From contig OW818639.1 in assembly GCA_942492795.1 (NCBI GenBank), forward strand, positions 2,170,001 through 2,234,000: 64,000 nucleotides of DNA. Reading direction: 5' to 3'. Positions 33,896-43,274 of this stretch are shown piece after piece. The translations under genes and the position numbers were made by a program. A model generated the notes under the pieces. That model did no database searches and had not been told where the DNA came from. It saw only the letters and a list, made by a program, of their open reading frames with translations. Within the stretch, counting starts at the first letter, position 1; each line of letters starts with the position of its first letter. The DNA is from RGIG3178 sp942492795 (GTDB lineage Bacteria > Bacillota > Clostridia > Christensenellales > QAND01).

Positions 33896-35167
33896 TTAGG
33901 CATCTTCGCCGACAGCCAGCCGCTTCGGCTCGACCGCTTTTTTCAACAATCCCGGCGCCGAGTGGTTTAGGACGGACTCCTTTGTGATGACACACCCCGC
34001 GATATCATTTCTCGAGGGTATCTCAAACATCACGTCTTTCATCAGCGTCTCCAGGATCGCCCTGAGGCCACGCGCACCCGTTTTACGGTCGATGGCCTGA
34101 TGCGCGATTTCACGAAGCGCCGCAGGTTCAAACGAGAGCTGTACCCCATCCATCTCAAAGAGCTTCTGATACTGGCGTACCAACGCATTGCGAGGCTTGG
34201 TCAGGATGTTGACCAGCGCGCTCTCGTCCAGCGAATGAAGCGTTACGATAACCGGCAGCCTGCCGACAAATTCAGGGATCAATCCAAACTTCAGAAGGTC
34301 CTCCGGCATGATCTTTTTGAGCGTCTCGCCGATTTCCTTTTCCGCTTTGGATTTTATTTCCGCACCGAATCCCATGGTCTTTGTGCCGGTACGGTTTTCA
34401 ATGATCTTCTCTATACCGTCAAACGCTCCGCCCACGATGAACAGGACGTTTGTGGTGTCGATCTGTATAAACTCCTGATGCGGGTGCTTGCGCCCGCCCT
34501 GGGGCGGAACGGATGCCACCGTACCTTCGAGTATCTTCAGCAGCGCCTGCTGTACACCTTCTCCGGACACATCGCGGGTGATGGACGGATTCTCGGACTT
34601 TCTGGCTATCTTATCCACTTCATCGATATAGATGATGCCCTTTTCCGCCTTTTCAATGTCATAATCCGCAGCCTGGATAAGTTTTAAGAGAATATTTTCG
34701 ACATCCTCTCCGACATAACCGGCTTCCGTTAAGGATGTGGCATCGGCAATGGCGAAAGGCACGTTGAGTATCTTCGCAAGCGTTTGCGCCAGCAATGTTT
34801 TGCCGCAGCCTGTCGGGCCAAGCATGACCATGTTGCTCTTTTGGAGCTCAACTTCGTCTTCTTTTCCTTTATTCTTGAACAGCACGCGCTTGTAGTGGTT
34901 GTAAACCGCTACCGCCATGCTCTTTTTGGCATCTTCCTGTCCGATGACGTATTCGTCCAGGATCTTCATGATCTGCTTTGGTTTGGGCAGATCGTCCAGA
35001 TCCATCGGCGTTGTGTCTGCGAAATCCTCTTCAATGATTTCCTTGCAGAGGTCAATGCATTCATCGCAGATATAAACCCCGGGGCCGGCGACCAAACGCC
35101 TGACCTGATCCTGGGTTTTACCGCAGAACGTGCATTTCAGTTTATTCCTGTCCTCAGTTTTGGACAA
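33896..35167 (-). CDS. clpX: ClpX unfoldase subunit of ClpXP
   Basis: ClpX unfolds substrates and feeds them to ClpP. The 423-residue protein has the N-terminal zinc domain CTFCGKTQ with CDECIDLC, the AAA+ Walker A GPTGCGKTLLAQ (near 118) and Walker B IIYIDEVDKI, the pore loop GYVGEDVE, and the ClpP-binding loop IPEFVGRLPV region. The start codon is TTG 35167, eight bases after GGAGG. It follows clpP by 17 bp. Confidence 0.98.
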   Translation of the reverse strand: MSKTEDRNKLKCTFCGKTQDQVRRLVAGPGVYICDECIDLCKEIIEEDFADTTPMDLDDLPKPKQIMKILDEYVIGQEDAKKSMAVAVYNHYKRVLFKNKGKEDEVELQKSNMVMLGPTGCGKTLLAQTLAKILNVPFAIADATSLTEAGYVGEDVENILLKLIQAADYDIEKAEKGIIYIDEVDKIARKSENPSITRDVSGEGVQQALLKILEGTVASVPPQGGRKHPHQEFIQIDTTNVLFIVGGAFDGIEKIIENRTGTKTMGFGAEIKSKAEKEIGETLKKIMPEDLLKFGLIPEFVGRLPVIVTLHSLDESALVNILTKPRNALVRQYQKLFEMDGVQLSFEPAALREIAHQAIDRKTGARGLRAILETLMKDVMFEIPSRNDIAGCVITKESVLNHSAPGLLKKAVEPKRLAVGEDA

Positions 35168-35184
35168 ACCCTTTTCCTCCTGCC

Positions 35185-35772
35185 TTAACGGCGCGGCTGG
35201 ATGATCTCATCCACAAGCCCGTACTCTACAGCTTCCTCAGCTTCCAAATAGAAATCGCGTTCTACATCCGCCTTTATCTTATCAAGCGGCTGACCGGTTC
35301 GCTGTGACAGAATCACGTTCAGCTTATTCTTGAGTTTGATGATCCGATCCGCAATGATTGCGATGTCAGTCGCAGGTCCCTGCGCACCGCCGGACGGCTG
35401 ATGGATCATTATTTCGGCGTTGGGCAACGCCTTGCGCTTGCCCTTTGCGCCCGCAGCCAGCAGAAACGCTCCCATGGAAGCCGCCATCCCGATGCAGATG
35501 GTGGATACGTCACAGCGGATATGCTGCATGGTATCATAGATGGCCATGCCGGCAGTTACGGACCCGCCGGGGCTGTTGATATAGAACATCACATCCTTGT
35601 CAGGATCCTCCGCTTCCAAAAACAACAGCTGGGCGATGATGACGCTGGCGCTGTGGTCGTTTACTTCTCCGTCCAAAAATACGATGCGGTCGCGCAACAG
35701 CCTGGAATATATGTCATAGCTGCGCTCCCCTCGATTTGTTTGCTCTATCACAATAGGCACAAAAGTACTCAT
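35185..35772 (-). CDS. clpP: ClpP protease subunit
   Basis: ClpP is the serine peptidase chamber used by ClpX. The 195-residue protein keeps the catalytic triad: Ser in GMAASMGAFLLA (near residue 98), His in MIHQPSGG (near 123) and Asp in the helix after TGQPLDKI. It starts PIVIEQTNRGERSYDIYSRL, the usual mature N-terminus. It sits between tig and clpX in the conserved tig-clpP-clpX order. Confidence 0.98.
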   Translation of the reverse strand: MSTFVPIVIEQTNRGERSYDIYSRLLRDRIVFLDGEVNDHSASVIIAQLLFLEAEDPDKDVMFYINSPGGSVTAGMAIYDTMQHIRCDVSTICIGMAASMGAFLLAAGAKGKRKALPNAEIMIHQPSGGAQGPATDIAIIADRIIKLKNKLNVILSQRTGQPLDKIKADVERDFYLEAEEAVEYGLVDEIIQPRR

Positions 35773-35826
35773 GCCAAACCCTCCAATATCATAATGTATG
35801 TCTTTAGTTTATTCGTATTTCCTGAT

Positions 35827-37218
35827 CTATTCCTCTACGTCTTTCTTTTCTTCGGTCTTCTTCTTTCTCGCTCTGGGCTTCTTTTCCGTCTCGGTCGGCT
35901 TTTCTTCCGCCTTTTCAACTGCCGGTTCCGTCATTTGTGTTATAACCGCGTTATCGAAAAGAAACTGCAGTGTCTTTTGAATGGCTACATCCTCCTGGAT
36001 GTATTCCCTGTCCTGATCGGAAAGATCCTTGACGAACTCCTCTGTCGTCTTTTGATAACGCTGTGCAAATTCAGCGATGCGGGCATCGATCTCATCGGCT
36101 TGTGCCTTGATATCTTCCGCTTTGGTGATTTCATCCAGTACCAACTGGTTTCTTACCCGGCGCAGAGCCTCGGGACGAACGTCGTCACGCATCTGTTCTA
36201 TCGTGACATTTGCATATTGCATATAGTCTTCCAGCCGAATGCCCTGATAGGACAGGCGCGTCGCGTAGTCGCGAATGATGCTTTCAACCTGCGCATCCAC
36301 CATTTCATCCGGCACTTCAAATTCCGCGTTGGCGGCTGCCTTTTCCAACAGCTCGTTCTGCATCATATTCTGTGCCTGATGTTCGGCTTCGTGTTGCAGA
36401 TTGTGCGCGATATCCGCCTTCCATTCTTCAAGCGTATCAAATTCGCTGGCATCCATTGCCAACTCGTTGTCTATTTCGGGAAGTTCCTTTTTGCGGATCT
36501 CATGGACAAACACTTCAAAGACAGCCTGCTGACCTTTGAGATTCTCGGCTTGGTAATCGTCCGGGAATTTCACACTGATCTCGCGGTGTTCATTGGCACA
36601 AAGGCCAACCATGGAATCCTCGAAACCGGGAATGAACTGACCCGCTCCGATATCAAGCTGCGCTTTTTCTGCCGAACCGCCATCAAAGTATTCGTCGCCA
36701 ATCTTACCCTTGTAGTCGAAAACAATACGGTCTCCCTGTTCGATCGGACGATCCACTTCCACATAACGGACACGTGCATCCCGCGCCGCTTCAATCTCGG
36801 CCTGCACTTTTTCTGCGGGCACGTCAGCCGAAACGCGTTCGACCGAAAGCCCCTTGTATTCTCCCAGCTTTACCTGTGGATATACGGCGAAGAGGAAGGA
36901 CAGCTTAAGATCCTCCCCTTCTTTTGCCTGTTCTACAGACAAAGTGGGCCTTCCGACCATTTCAAGCTTATATTCTTTACGAGCTTCTTCCATGACAGAA
37001 GGGGCAAGGTCGTCGATAGCGCCGTCATAGAACGTTTCCGCTCCGTAGATTCTTTCAACCATTTTACGCGGAGCATGTCCTTTGCGGAATCCCTGCACCG
37101 TATAGCGACCGCGTTCACGCACGTAAGCGCGCTCGATGGCTTGGCAGAAATCCTGTGCCGGGATGATCGCATCGATCTGTACAGTGCTCTTCTCGCGTTT
37201 TTGCATTGTGGTTTGCAT
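35827..37218 (-). CDS. tig: trigger factor
   Basis: Trigger factor is the ribosome-bound chaperone and prolyl isomerase. The 463-residue sequence has the N-terminal ribosome-binding domain with GFRKGHAPRKMVERIYG (near 39-55), an FKBP-type isomerase domain (GDRIVFDYKGKI near 155, then GQFIPGFEDSMVG) and a helical SurA-like arm. The last 40 residues are a Lys/Glu/Pro-rich tail, longer than usual. ATG 37218 is chosen over a TTG six codons earlier; GGAGG is 11 bases upstream. A good sigma-A promoter precedes it. Confidence 0.96.
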   Translation of the reverse strand: MQTTMQKREKSTVQIDAIIPAQDFCQAIERAYVRERGRYTVQGFRKGHAPRKMVERIYGAETFYDGAIDDLAPSVMEEARKEYKLEMVGRPTLSVEQAKEGEDLKLSFLFAVYPQVKLGEYKGLSVERVSADVPAEKVQAEIEAARDARVRYVEVDRPIEQGDRIVFDYKGKIGDEYFDGGSAEKAQLDIGAGQFIPGFEDSMVGLCANEHREISVKFPDDYQAENLKGQQAVFEVFVHEIRKKELPEIDNELAMDASEFDTLEEWKADIAHNLQHEAEHQAQNMMQNELLEKAAANAEFEVPDEMVDAQVESIIRDYATRLSYQGIRLEDYMQYANVTIEQMRDDVRPEALRRVRNQLVLDEITKAEDIKAQADEIDARIAEFAQRYQKTTEEFVKDLSDQDREYIQEDVAIQKTLQFLFDNAVITQMTEPAVEKAEEKPTETEKKPRARKKKTEEKKDVEE

Positions 37219-37276
37219 ACGTTCAAAATCCTCCAAGGTATATATCCAAATTCTTTGTTAGCTCAGTCAGAATAGT

Positions 37277-37305
37277 ATTATAGTATAGGCATCCGCTTTT
37301 TTCAA
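37277..37305 (-). promoter_or_regulatory. sigma-A promoter of tig-clpP-clpX
   Basis: TTGAAA (37300-37305) and TATAAT (37277-37282) on the minus strand are separated by exactly 17 bp. The promoter sits between the GT84-like gene and tig, 59 bp before the tig start. Confidence 0.85.
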
Positions 37306-37317
37306 CATGTTCTCATT

Positions 37318-40300
37318 TCAGCGCGAACATTCATAAAAAGGAAGCGTTGCCGCCAGAGGGATGGACTTCGCAGCCCATTTTGCAAGCTTATCATCCAAAA
37401 GCAGATTCGTCAATGCACACAGGATCATTCCCTGATGCAATGTCACCATTGTATGAAGCGAAGTGCTCAACCCGTCTTTTGATAAGAGTTGCGTGTCATA
37501 GAACCCCAGCGTGCTTCGCATGCCTTCGCGTTCCAAAATCCTCAGAATATCATATGCCGAAATCTCATCCAGCGGTGCAAGCAGCGCCGTTGCAAAAGGA
37601 GCGATGCCCGCGCTTTCTTGAGCCGAATCGTTGTGAAACAATTCCTCCACTTCAGTGGATGCGCAAGCCGCCTCGCTGCGTTGTTTTAACACGATGGTTT
37701 GGGTGCTTTCGGGCAGCCGCCTTCTTTTTCTTCGTCTCGACGCTCTTTTTTGAGCGGCGGCGGCACTGCGCATCAGCGCACCCTCCCAGGTAAAGGGCAG
37801 AAGCGGAAAGAAGAGTGTCGGCCAAAGATACTCCCGCATCGATGCGTTTGGGCTCGAATCCTGCCGAAAAAGTACTTTTTTTGGAGAGGCAATCCGAAAC
37901 CCGTTTAGATGAACCGTGCTTGCCTGATTAAGTCCGACGGCAAGATAAGATACGACCCGCTCTTGCGAAGCATACACGTTTTGGCACTCTTTTGTCAATT
38001 TTTCTGTCGCTATATCCAACCCGTTTGCAAACAACTTTGCTCTGTCACAGAAGAGCGGCTTGAAGTCCATGGCCTGCCAGAGCCTTTCGGCTTTTGTTGC
38101 CGTCTCGAATTGGTCAAAAGATTCAAGCGCCTGCTGCGTGATCATCAATGCGAGGCAGAGATTGGCGCTTTCCACGCAGGAGATGAAGCCCGGCGGAACT
38201 TCTGGGTTTTGCAGGCAGATCGTACTTCCTGTATGCCCGTTGCGTTTGGGCAGGGCTTCCATGGCACAAAGCAACCCGGCGATTCGCGCTTGTGCTTCGT
38301 CCTTTCCTATAAAACGCAGCACGCACGCGCATACGTGCGCCAGAAGAGCCGCCGCTATATCCGACGGCGTCGTCGTTTGGTCTGAATTGCACCGGCGATC
38401 GATTCGCACAGTGCGGGGCGGCAACGGATTGTTTTGTGTAATTGCAACGAAATAGTCGTAAGTTTGCTTGCATGTTTTTTTCCAATACGCGGGGAACAAA
38501 GGGCTTTGTTGGTTTTTTCTGTGATCCAACCGCTGTGCCGCTAACGGCGATAAAAACCAGAGAAACGCGATCAGCACGATGCCGAACGCATGCTGTGGCT
38601 TGTTAATATAGATAAAGAGCACCATCAAAAGATTAAACAGCAGAGCCGGTACCATGTGAAGGTGGTATCCCAAAAGCGAACGCGCATCCCCGCGCTCCGT
38701 CTGTTCCTTCGTAATCCACTCCAGCAGCTTTCGCCGGCTTATAAACATTCGGTACAGGGCGCGCACCAGCGCATCCAGCGAAACGCTTGCGTCAAAAGGG
38801 CAGAGGATGAAGTCGGTAACGACTTTGCGCAGCAAACCTCGGATCGAAAAAGAACAGGCCGGTTGCTGCGTGCGTTTCCATAGGAATGCGTACACCGCCG
38901 TCAGAAAAGACAGCAGCGGATTTAGGTACGGTATCAGCGCAAGGGCGACATAGAAACCAAACGGAAGAACGGAAAAAGTCGCGATGGCCAAAAGCTGTGT
39001 CGTACAAAGGGTTACAAGTGTCCGCATCAACTGTTCCAAAAGCCAAAGCCGATGGTGCGCGGATAGTTTGATTCTCTCGCGTTGCCTGCCTCGCATGCCA
39101 AACAATAGCGGAAGCTGTTGCCACAACCCCCGTATACGCCTGTGCTCCCACTTGATGTAGGAGGAATGACGCGTGGGAAAGCCATGCAATGCCTGCGCAT
39201 CGGAACAAAGAGCGCAAAGCGCAAGCGCGCCTTCTACAAAGTGGTGCGTGAGAAATTTTTCGTACGGGAGAATGTTTGCCGCTTGATAAAAACGCCTGAC
39301 ATCATACACGCCCTGCCCCAGAAAGATGCCAAAACCGTATACATCCATCTCATGATCGCTTATGGGTTGATGTCCAAGCCGCATGCCAGGATCGGCATAA
39401 AGCCTTGCAAGCGCAGAATTGGCGAGCATGGATGCGTGCGTCGCCATGGTTGGCTGCATAACCGCATATTTCGCGTTATACGGATGTGCCAGCGTACAAA
39501 CAATGCGCTGTGCCTCCCCCGGCGGAAAGAACGTATCTTCGTTGAGCGTGAGCACATACCGGTAATCCTGCAATAAATAGCCCCCATATACCGCAACATC
39601 ATCCCTTTTTCCCAAAAGCGCGGCGTTAAAGGCCATCAGCGCCCCGCGTTTGCGGTCCTGCCCCATCCACTTGCCTTCCTTTTGTATATACGTCCGCGGA
39701 CGTGTCACTAATAAAAACCGGTTGCTTTGGACATGGTTCAGCCTTGCTGCCAACGCTTCCCCGTATTGCGTGAGTGTTGAGGAAAGCTCGTCGACTTTTT
39801 GCCCGCTCTGTGGGAAGTCGCACAACAGCGCAAATTGTTTGGCTTCCCGGAATGCCTGCGCTTGTATCTGCAACTGTCTGAAGTGGTCATCGATCTGTTC
39901 TTTGGTTTCCGCAATCACCGCCATTACGACAACGCATTTGGCATCGCCCGGCATCTTGCTCAGGCGCGGAAGCGTCCTTTTTGGTACAAGCCACGCACTC
40001 AGGCGCATCAGCAGATCTTTGATGCAGGAATAGATTACGATGAACCCAAACAGCGCGCCGCCGATAATTTCAAGCATCGCGGCACGGCTTGTTATGGCAA
40101 CAAACAGGTATAGAAATGTCAACAGTGGCACTGCAATCCACAAAAGGGCGAAGCACAGCCGCCGCATCAGTTTTCGCCTGTCAAAAAAGCGGGAGCCCAA
40201 TGCTTTGTACAGTTGAGGATTGTCTTCCCAGAGATAGCGCAACAGACAGGTTTCATCCTGTTGCTCTTCGCATAAGCGAATGGCGTTTTGGACTACCTTA

Positions 40301-41214
40301 TCCTCTGTCGATTTCGTCCTGTGCGCGATGTGCTTTACGGCATGGATCAGGTGTTCTTTGCCTTGATCATCCAGTTTTGTATAGGCAATCTGCCTTGAAA
40401 GCCGCGCCATAGCCGGGTGCGTCTGCAAACATCGGGATTCGTCCGCTTCGTCCCGGAGCGTTTGCAAGGATTTTAGAATGTTCTTGATTTCCCTTTGCCG
40501 CGTCAGCACTTCCAGCCTATCCGCCCGATTGATCCGTTGGGCATCCAAATGCAACGCTCCCGCACTGTCAACACAATATTGCATGAACCGTTCGGGCGCG
40601 GTTCGCATAAGGCTTCGCTGAAGCTGTGCCGCATATACGATGCCACCCGCTATGACTGCAAAGCGGATATCCTGTCCGCCTTGCTTTTTGAGTTTTTTGG
40701 CATTGCGCTGCGCGTTCTCGCATGCCTGCATCCGCTCTGTCTGAGCGAGCGCATGCATGCCAACGAGATCCAGAAGCACCCATTGCATGCAAACCAGCGC
40801 TTGTTCCGTTTCGCAAAGCGTGAGTTCCGCATACGCTTGAAAGTCGTTGAGCGTTCGTTCTATGCCTTGCTGGGTCACCTTGCCGTCCTTCTCCGCTGCG
40901 CACGACGCCATCAACGCATAGATGCGCGGTTGTCCGGCAAAGGCTCCGCCGCAAAGGATCGGCAGGCGCTGCTTGCATGGTTTCATCGCCGCTATGAGAT
41001 CCAGATTTGCTTCCATGTCCTGCAGAAGCCATCTTGTCCCCGGATTGCACCGGAACAGATTGTGGTTCTGCCCTTTTAGCGTTTTAAGCGCGTAGGCGGT
41101 CAACGGCGGATACATCGATACCGTTGCCCAGGTTGTTCGCTGCTGTGCGATTGCTTTTAAAGAGGACCGAACATCCGGCATTTCACAGGAAATATCAGCG
41201 TCGCGCTCAGACAT
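37318..41214 (-). CDS. cyclic glucan synthase-like membrane protein (GT84 + glycoamylase-like, no GH94, altered motifs)
   Basis: The 1298-residue protein resembles the first part of cyclic beta-1,2-glucan synthase (NdvB/Cgs): a long N-terminal helical region, membrane segments near 355-410, a GT84 glycosyltransferase domain (about 420-710), membrane clusters near 725-790 and 860-910, and a glycoamylase-like domain to the end (FATALLAPLD, LHQGMILCALTN). The C-terminal GH94 phosphorylase modules are absent and no remnant follows. Catalytic motifs differ from what the family shows: NED at 558-560 instead of DAD, THHFVEG at 656-662 instead of SHDLFEG, WEHRRIRGLW at 689-698 instead of a QHRWARGDW-like motif. 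It may be a pseudoenzyme or have a new specificity. The frame is intact and unflanked by partners. ATG 41214 follows AAAGGAG. Confidence 0.8.
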   Translation of the reverse strand: MSERDADISCEMPDVRSSLKAIAQQRTTWATVSMYPPLTAYALKTLKGQNHNLFRCNPGTRWLLQDMEANLDLIAAMKPCKQRLPILCGGAFAGQPRIYALMASCAAEKDGKVTQQGIERTLNDFQAYAELTLCETEQALVCMQWVLLDLVGMHALAQTERMQACENAQRNAKKLKKQGGQDIRFAVIAGGIVYAAQLQRSLMRTAPERFMQYCVDSAGALHLDAQRINRADRLEVLTRQREIKNILKSLQTLRDEADESRCLQTHPAMARLSRQIAYTKLDDQGKEHLIHAVKHIAHRTKSTEDKVVQNAIRLCEEQQDETCLLRYLWEDNPQLYKALGSRFFDRRKLMRRLCFALLWIAVPLLTFLYLFVAITSRAAMLEIIGGALFGFIVIYSCIKDLLMRLSAWLVPKRTLPRLSKMPGDAKCVVVMAVIAETKEQIDDHFRQLQIQAQAFREAKQFALLCDFPQSGQKVDELSSTLTQYGEALAARLNHVQSNRFLLVTRPRTYIQKEGKWMGQDRKRGALMAFNAALLGKRDDVAVYGGYLLQDYRYVLTLNEDTFFPPGEAQRIVCTLAHPYNAKYAVMQPTMATHASMLANSALARLYADPGMRLGHQPISDHEMDVYGFGIFLGQGVYDVRRFYQAANILPYEKFLTHHFVEGALALCALCSDAQALHGFPTRHSSYIKWEHRRIRGLWQQLPLLFGMRGRQRERIKLSAHHRLWLLEQLMRTLVTLCTTQLLAIATFSVLPFGFYVALALIPYLNPLLSFLTAVYAFLWKRTQQPACSFSIRGLLRKVVTDFILCPFDASVSLDALVRALYRMFISRRKLLEWITKEQTERGDARSLLGYHLHMVPALLFNLLMVLFIYINKPQHAFGIVLIAFLWFLSPLAAQRLDHRKNQQSPLFPAYWKKTCKQTYDYFVAITQNNPLPPRTVRIDRRCNSDQTTTPSDIAAALLAHVCACVLRFIGKDEAQARIAGLLCAMEALPKRNGHTGSTICLQNPEVPPGFISCVESANLCLALMITQQALESFDQFETATKAERLWQAMDFKPLFCDRAKLFANGLDIATEKLTKECQNVYASQERVVSYLAVGLNQASTVHLNGFRIASPKKVLFRQDSSPNASMREYLWPTLFFPLLPFTWEGALMRSAAAAQKRASRRRKRRRLPESTQTIVLKQRSEAACASTEVEELFHNDSAQESAGIAPFATALLAPLDEISAYDILRILEREGMRSTLGFYDTQLLSKDGLSTSLHTMVTLHQGMILCALTNLLLDDKLAKWAAKSIPLAATLPFYECSR

Positions 41215-41332
41215 ACAAGGCTCCTTTTACAGCTTTGCACATAGTATATCCCCGCCTTTTGGCGCGATACGACGGGCAGCCCTGGACTCGGCGAACCGCC
41301 GAAACCCGACTAAAGTACGTTTTGACCGGATA

Positions 41333-41367
41333 AAACAAAGAGGCCCCTTTCGGAGCCTCTCTTTGTG
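41333..41367 (-). terminator. terminator of rnpB
   Basis: On the minus strand ACAAAGAGAGGCTCC-GAAA-GGGGCCTCTTTGT forms a long stem with a small bulge, followed by TTTT. It begins at the 3-prime end of RNase P RNA. Confidence 0.85.
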
Positions 41368-41703
41368 AGCAAGTCTATAAGCCGAGTTCTGTCTTGAATG
41401 GCCATCTGTCTAGGCGTACGGTTGCCAGTACGCTCAAGCGGTTACCCGGGGACGTGACGGGCAGCCACATATGTCCCTCTATCAACCTTGCACCAAGTGG
41501 GGTTTACATAACGGACAAGTCGCCAAGCCGCTGGTGGGCTCTTACCCCACCTTTCCACCCTTACGTCCTCCTTTTGGGAGGTTCGCGGTATCTCTCTGTT
41601 GCACTTTCCTTAAAGTCGCCTCCACCGGGAGTTACCCGGCACTCTGCCCTACGGTGCTCGGACTTTCCTCGGGCCGAAGCCCGCGGCCATCCGGCTTACT
41701 CAC
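41366..41703 (-). ncRNA. rnpB: RNase P RNA component
   Basis: The minus strand carries the universally conserved cores of bacterial RNase P RNA: GAGGAAAGTCCGAGC near the 5-prime end (P4 and J3/4) and ACAGAACTCGGCTTATAG near the 3-prime end (second P4 strand). GTGAGTAAG (5-prime) pairs with CTTGCTCAC (3-prime) as helix P1 with one G-U pair, which sets the approximate ends; about 338 nt. It processes the 5-prime ends of tRNA precursors with RnpA protein. It lies 10 bp after the zinc-ribbon coiled-coil gene, so it may be transcribed from within or through that gene. Confidence 0.97.
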
Positions 41704-41713
41704 ATTCCCTCTT

Positions 41714-42430
41714 CTAGTCTTCCTGTTCGGCATAGTGAAGAATTCTTCCGCAATTGTCACATTGCATCAACCCTTCGCCGGAGCGAAGCTTGCTGAGCAT
41801 CAGGCTCGGAATGGACATGTTGCATCCGCCACACTGATTGTCCTTCACCTTTGCTACCGGATTAATGCTGGTGCGCTTCACCTTTTTATACTGCTCCAGA
41901 AGTTCTTTGGGTATGCCCGGTTCCTTCTGTTTTACAACGGAACGCAAGCGTTCGAGCTCTCCCGCAGCATCCGCCAATTCCTTGTCGTGCTTTTCCTTGA
42001 GCTCGTCAAATTCCTTCTTGCCCACCACCAGTTTGTTGCGAACATCGCGGACTGTCGCTTCCGTTCCTTCTGCCATGGTATAGATCTGTTCAACTTGCTT
42101 ATACATGGCATTAAGGGTTTTGTTGCATTCGTCCATTGCCCGCAAGACCAGTCGCACCTGGCGAAGGTCCTGATCCTGGCAGTTTTCAGCTTCCTTCTTC
42201 AGTGACACCATCTGACTGCGAATTTTCTCGATTTCGCCGCCGATGCGTTCGCAATCAGCATAAGCGTCACGAAGTTCATTGTCCAATTTCTTTGCCCGGT
42301 TTTGTTGTTCAACCATGGCATCACGCACGCTTAACAGTTGATTGCGTGTTTTGGATTTCTTCAACGTAGCCTCAAAGCGACTTAACGCAAGGTCGGCCGT
42401 TTGATAATCCCAAAGCAACTGCATGTTCAT
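41714..42430 (-). CDS. C4-type zinc-ribbon coiled-coil protein (COG1579)
   Basis: The 238-residue product has a long coiled coil (about residues 5-165, heptads rich in Lys, Glu and Leu) and a C-terminal zinc ribbon with CGGC (near 200) and CDNC (near 223), GLMQCDNCGRILHY. The family (CdsZ/FlgZ-like) is poorly characterised; members have been tied to RNA or flagellar roles in other phyla, and the role here is open. The ATG at 42430 follows GAGGTGATG. It lies between nif3-like and rnpB, an order seen in several phyla. Confidence 0.88.
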   Translation of the reverse strand: MNMQLLWDYQTADLALSRFEATLKKSKTRNQLLSVRDAMVEQQNRAKKLDNELRDAYADCERIGGEIEKIRSQMVSLKKEAENCQDQDLRQVRLVLRAMDECNKTLNAMYKQVEQIYTMAEGTEATVRDVRNKLVVGKKEFDELKEKHDKELADAAGELERLRSVVKQKEPGIPKELLEQYKKVKRTSINPVAKVKDNQCGGCNMSIPSLMLSKLRSGEGLMQCDNCGRILHYAEQED

Positions 42431-42476
42431 CCACATCACCTCTTCGTAAAAAAGCAAGAGCCGTAAGCCCTTGCCG

Positions 42477-43274
42477 TTACACCTGTGAAAAGATGTCCGC
42501 CCCAACGGACGAGACAATCAAGTCCACTTGATATTGTAATGTATCCAGCCTGCTTTGTAAATGGTTTTGCCAAGGGAGCAGGATTACTTTTTCTGTATCG
42601 TAATGTCCGGCATCGATTATGCTTAAGTCAACGCGCTGATAAACAAGTCCCTGACTGTACTTCACATCTCCCGTGACAACGCACTGCGCGCCCTTTTGAA
42701 GACAGGCGTCCAGCGCCGATGTGCCGCTGCCGCTTAAGACGGCAAGCTTTGTGATGGTTTTGCACCCGTCTCCGGTAAAGCGTACGGACGTTGCGGAAAG
42801 CTTTTCTTTCGCATCTTTTGCGAGCCGCTCCAGCGTCACAGGCTTGATGTCTCCAATGCGGCCGTACCCGTCTCCATCGGTCCCTATGGGTTCCACGACC
42901 TGTGTGTTTTTTAAGTCGAACAGTTTTGCCAGCACATCGCACAACCCGTTTTTTGCAACATCCGTATTGGTATGGGATGCGACAAGCGCGATATCGTTGC
43001 GGATAAGCTTGCGCAGTATCCTTTGCACAGCGTCCTGTTCGCACAGCCCGCTTATGCTGGGTAGTATAAGCGGATGATGGGAAAGGATGAGGTCGCATTT
43101 GTTTTTTATTGCCTCATCCGCTATTTGTTCGGTGCAGTCTACGCAAAGAAGGATGCGGGAAATACGTTGTGTCCAGTCCCCGCACTGCAGCCCGCTGTTA
43201 TCAAAATCCGCGGCCAGCGCAAGCGGTGCCGTTTCCTCCAAAAGCTCGTTTATCTCTTTAAGCGTCGGCTGCAT
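42477..43274 (-). CDS. Nif3-like dinuclear metal-centre protein
   Basis: The 265-residue protein is a member of the NIF3/YqfO/YbgI family, toroidal hexamers with a di-metal site. Motifs are DNSGLQCGDW (near 26-35), CDLILSHHPLI (near 60-70), ASHTNTDVAKNG (near 98-109) and, near the C-terminus, DAGHYDTEKVIL. The family's reaction is unsettled, although annotated as GTP cyclohydrolase type 2-like. It lacks the central inserted domain of Bacillus YqfO. ATG 43274 follows GAGGAG and overlaps the trmK end by 17 bp. Confidence 0.93.
   Translation of the reverse strand: MQPTLKEINELLEETAPLALAADFDNSGLQCGDWTQRISRILLCVDCTEQIADEAIKNKCDLILSHHPLILPSISGLCEQDAVQRILRKLIRNDIALVASHTNTDVAKNGLCDVLAKLFDLKNTQVVEPIGTDGDGYGRIGDIKPVTLERLAKDAKEKLSATSVRFTGDGCKTITKLAVLSGSGTSALDACLQKGAQCVVTGDVKYSQGLVYQRVDLSIIDAGHYDTEKVILLPWQNHLQSRLDTLQYQVDLIVSSVGADIFSQV

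Noticed and set aside
35401..37275. Long open frame (624 codons) on the plus strand opposite clpP and tig
   Set aside because: It is antisense to two clearly conserved genes, has no family similarity and lacks a ribosome-binding site; it follows from codon bias of the real genes.
37219..37317. Possible frameshifted GH94 remnant after the glucan synthase-like gene
   Set aside because: Only 99 bp remain before tig, taken up by the tig promoter; no GH94-like peptide in any frame.
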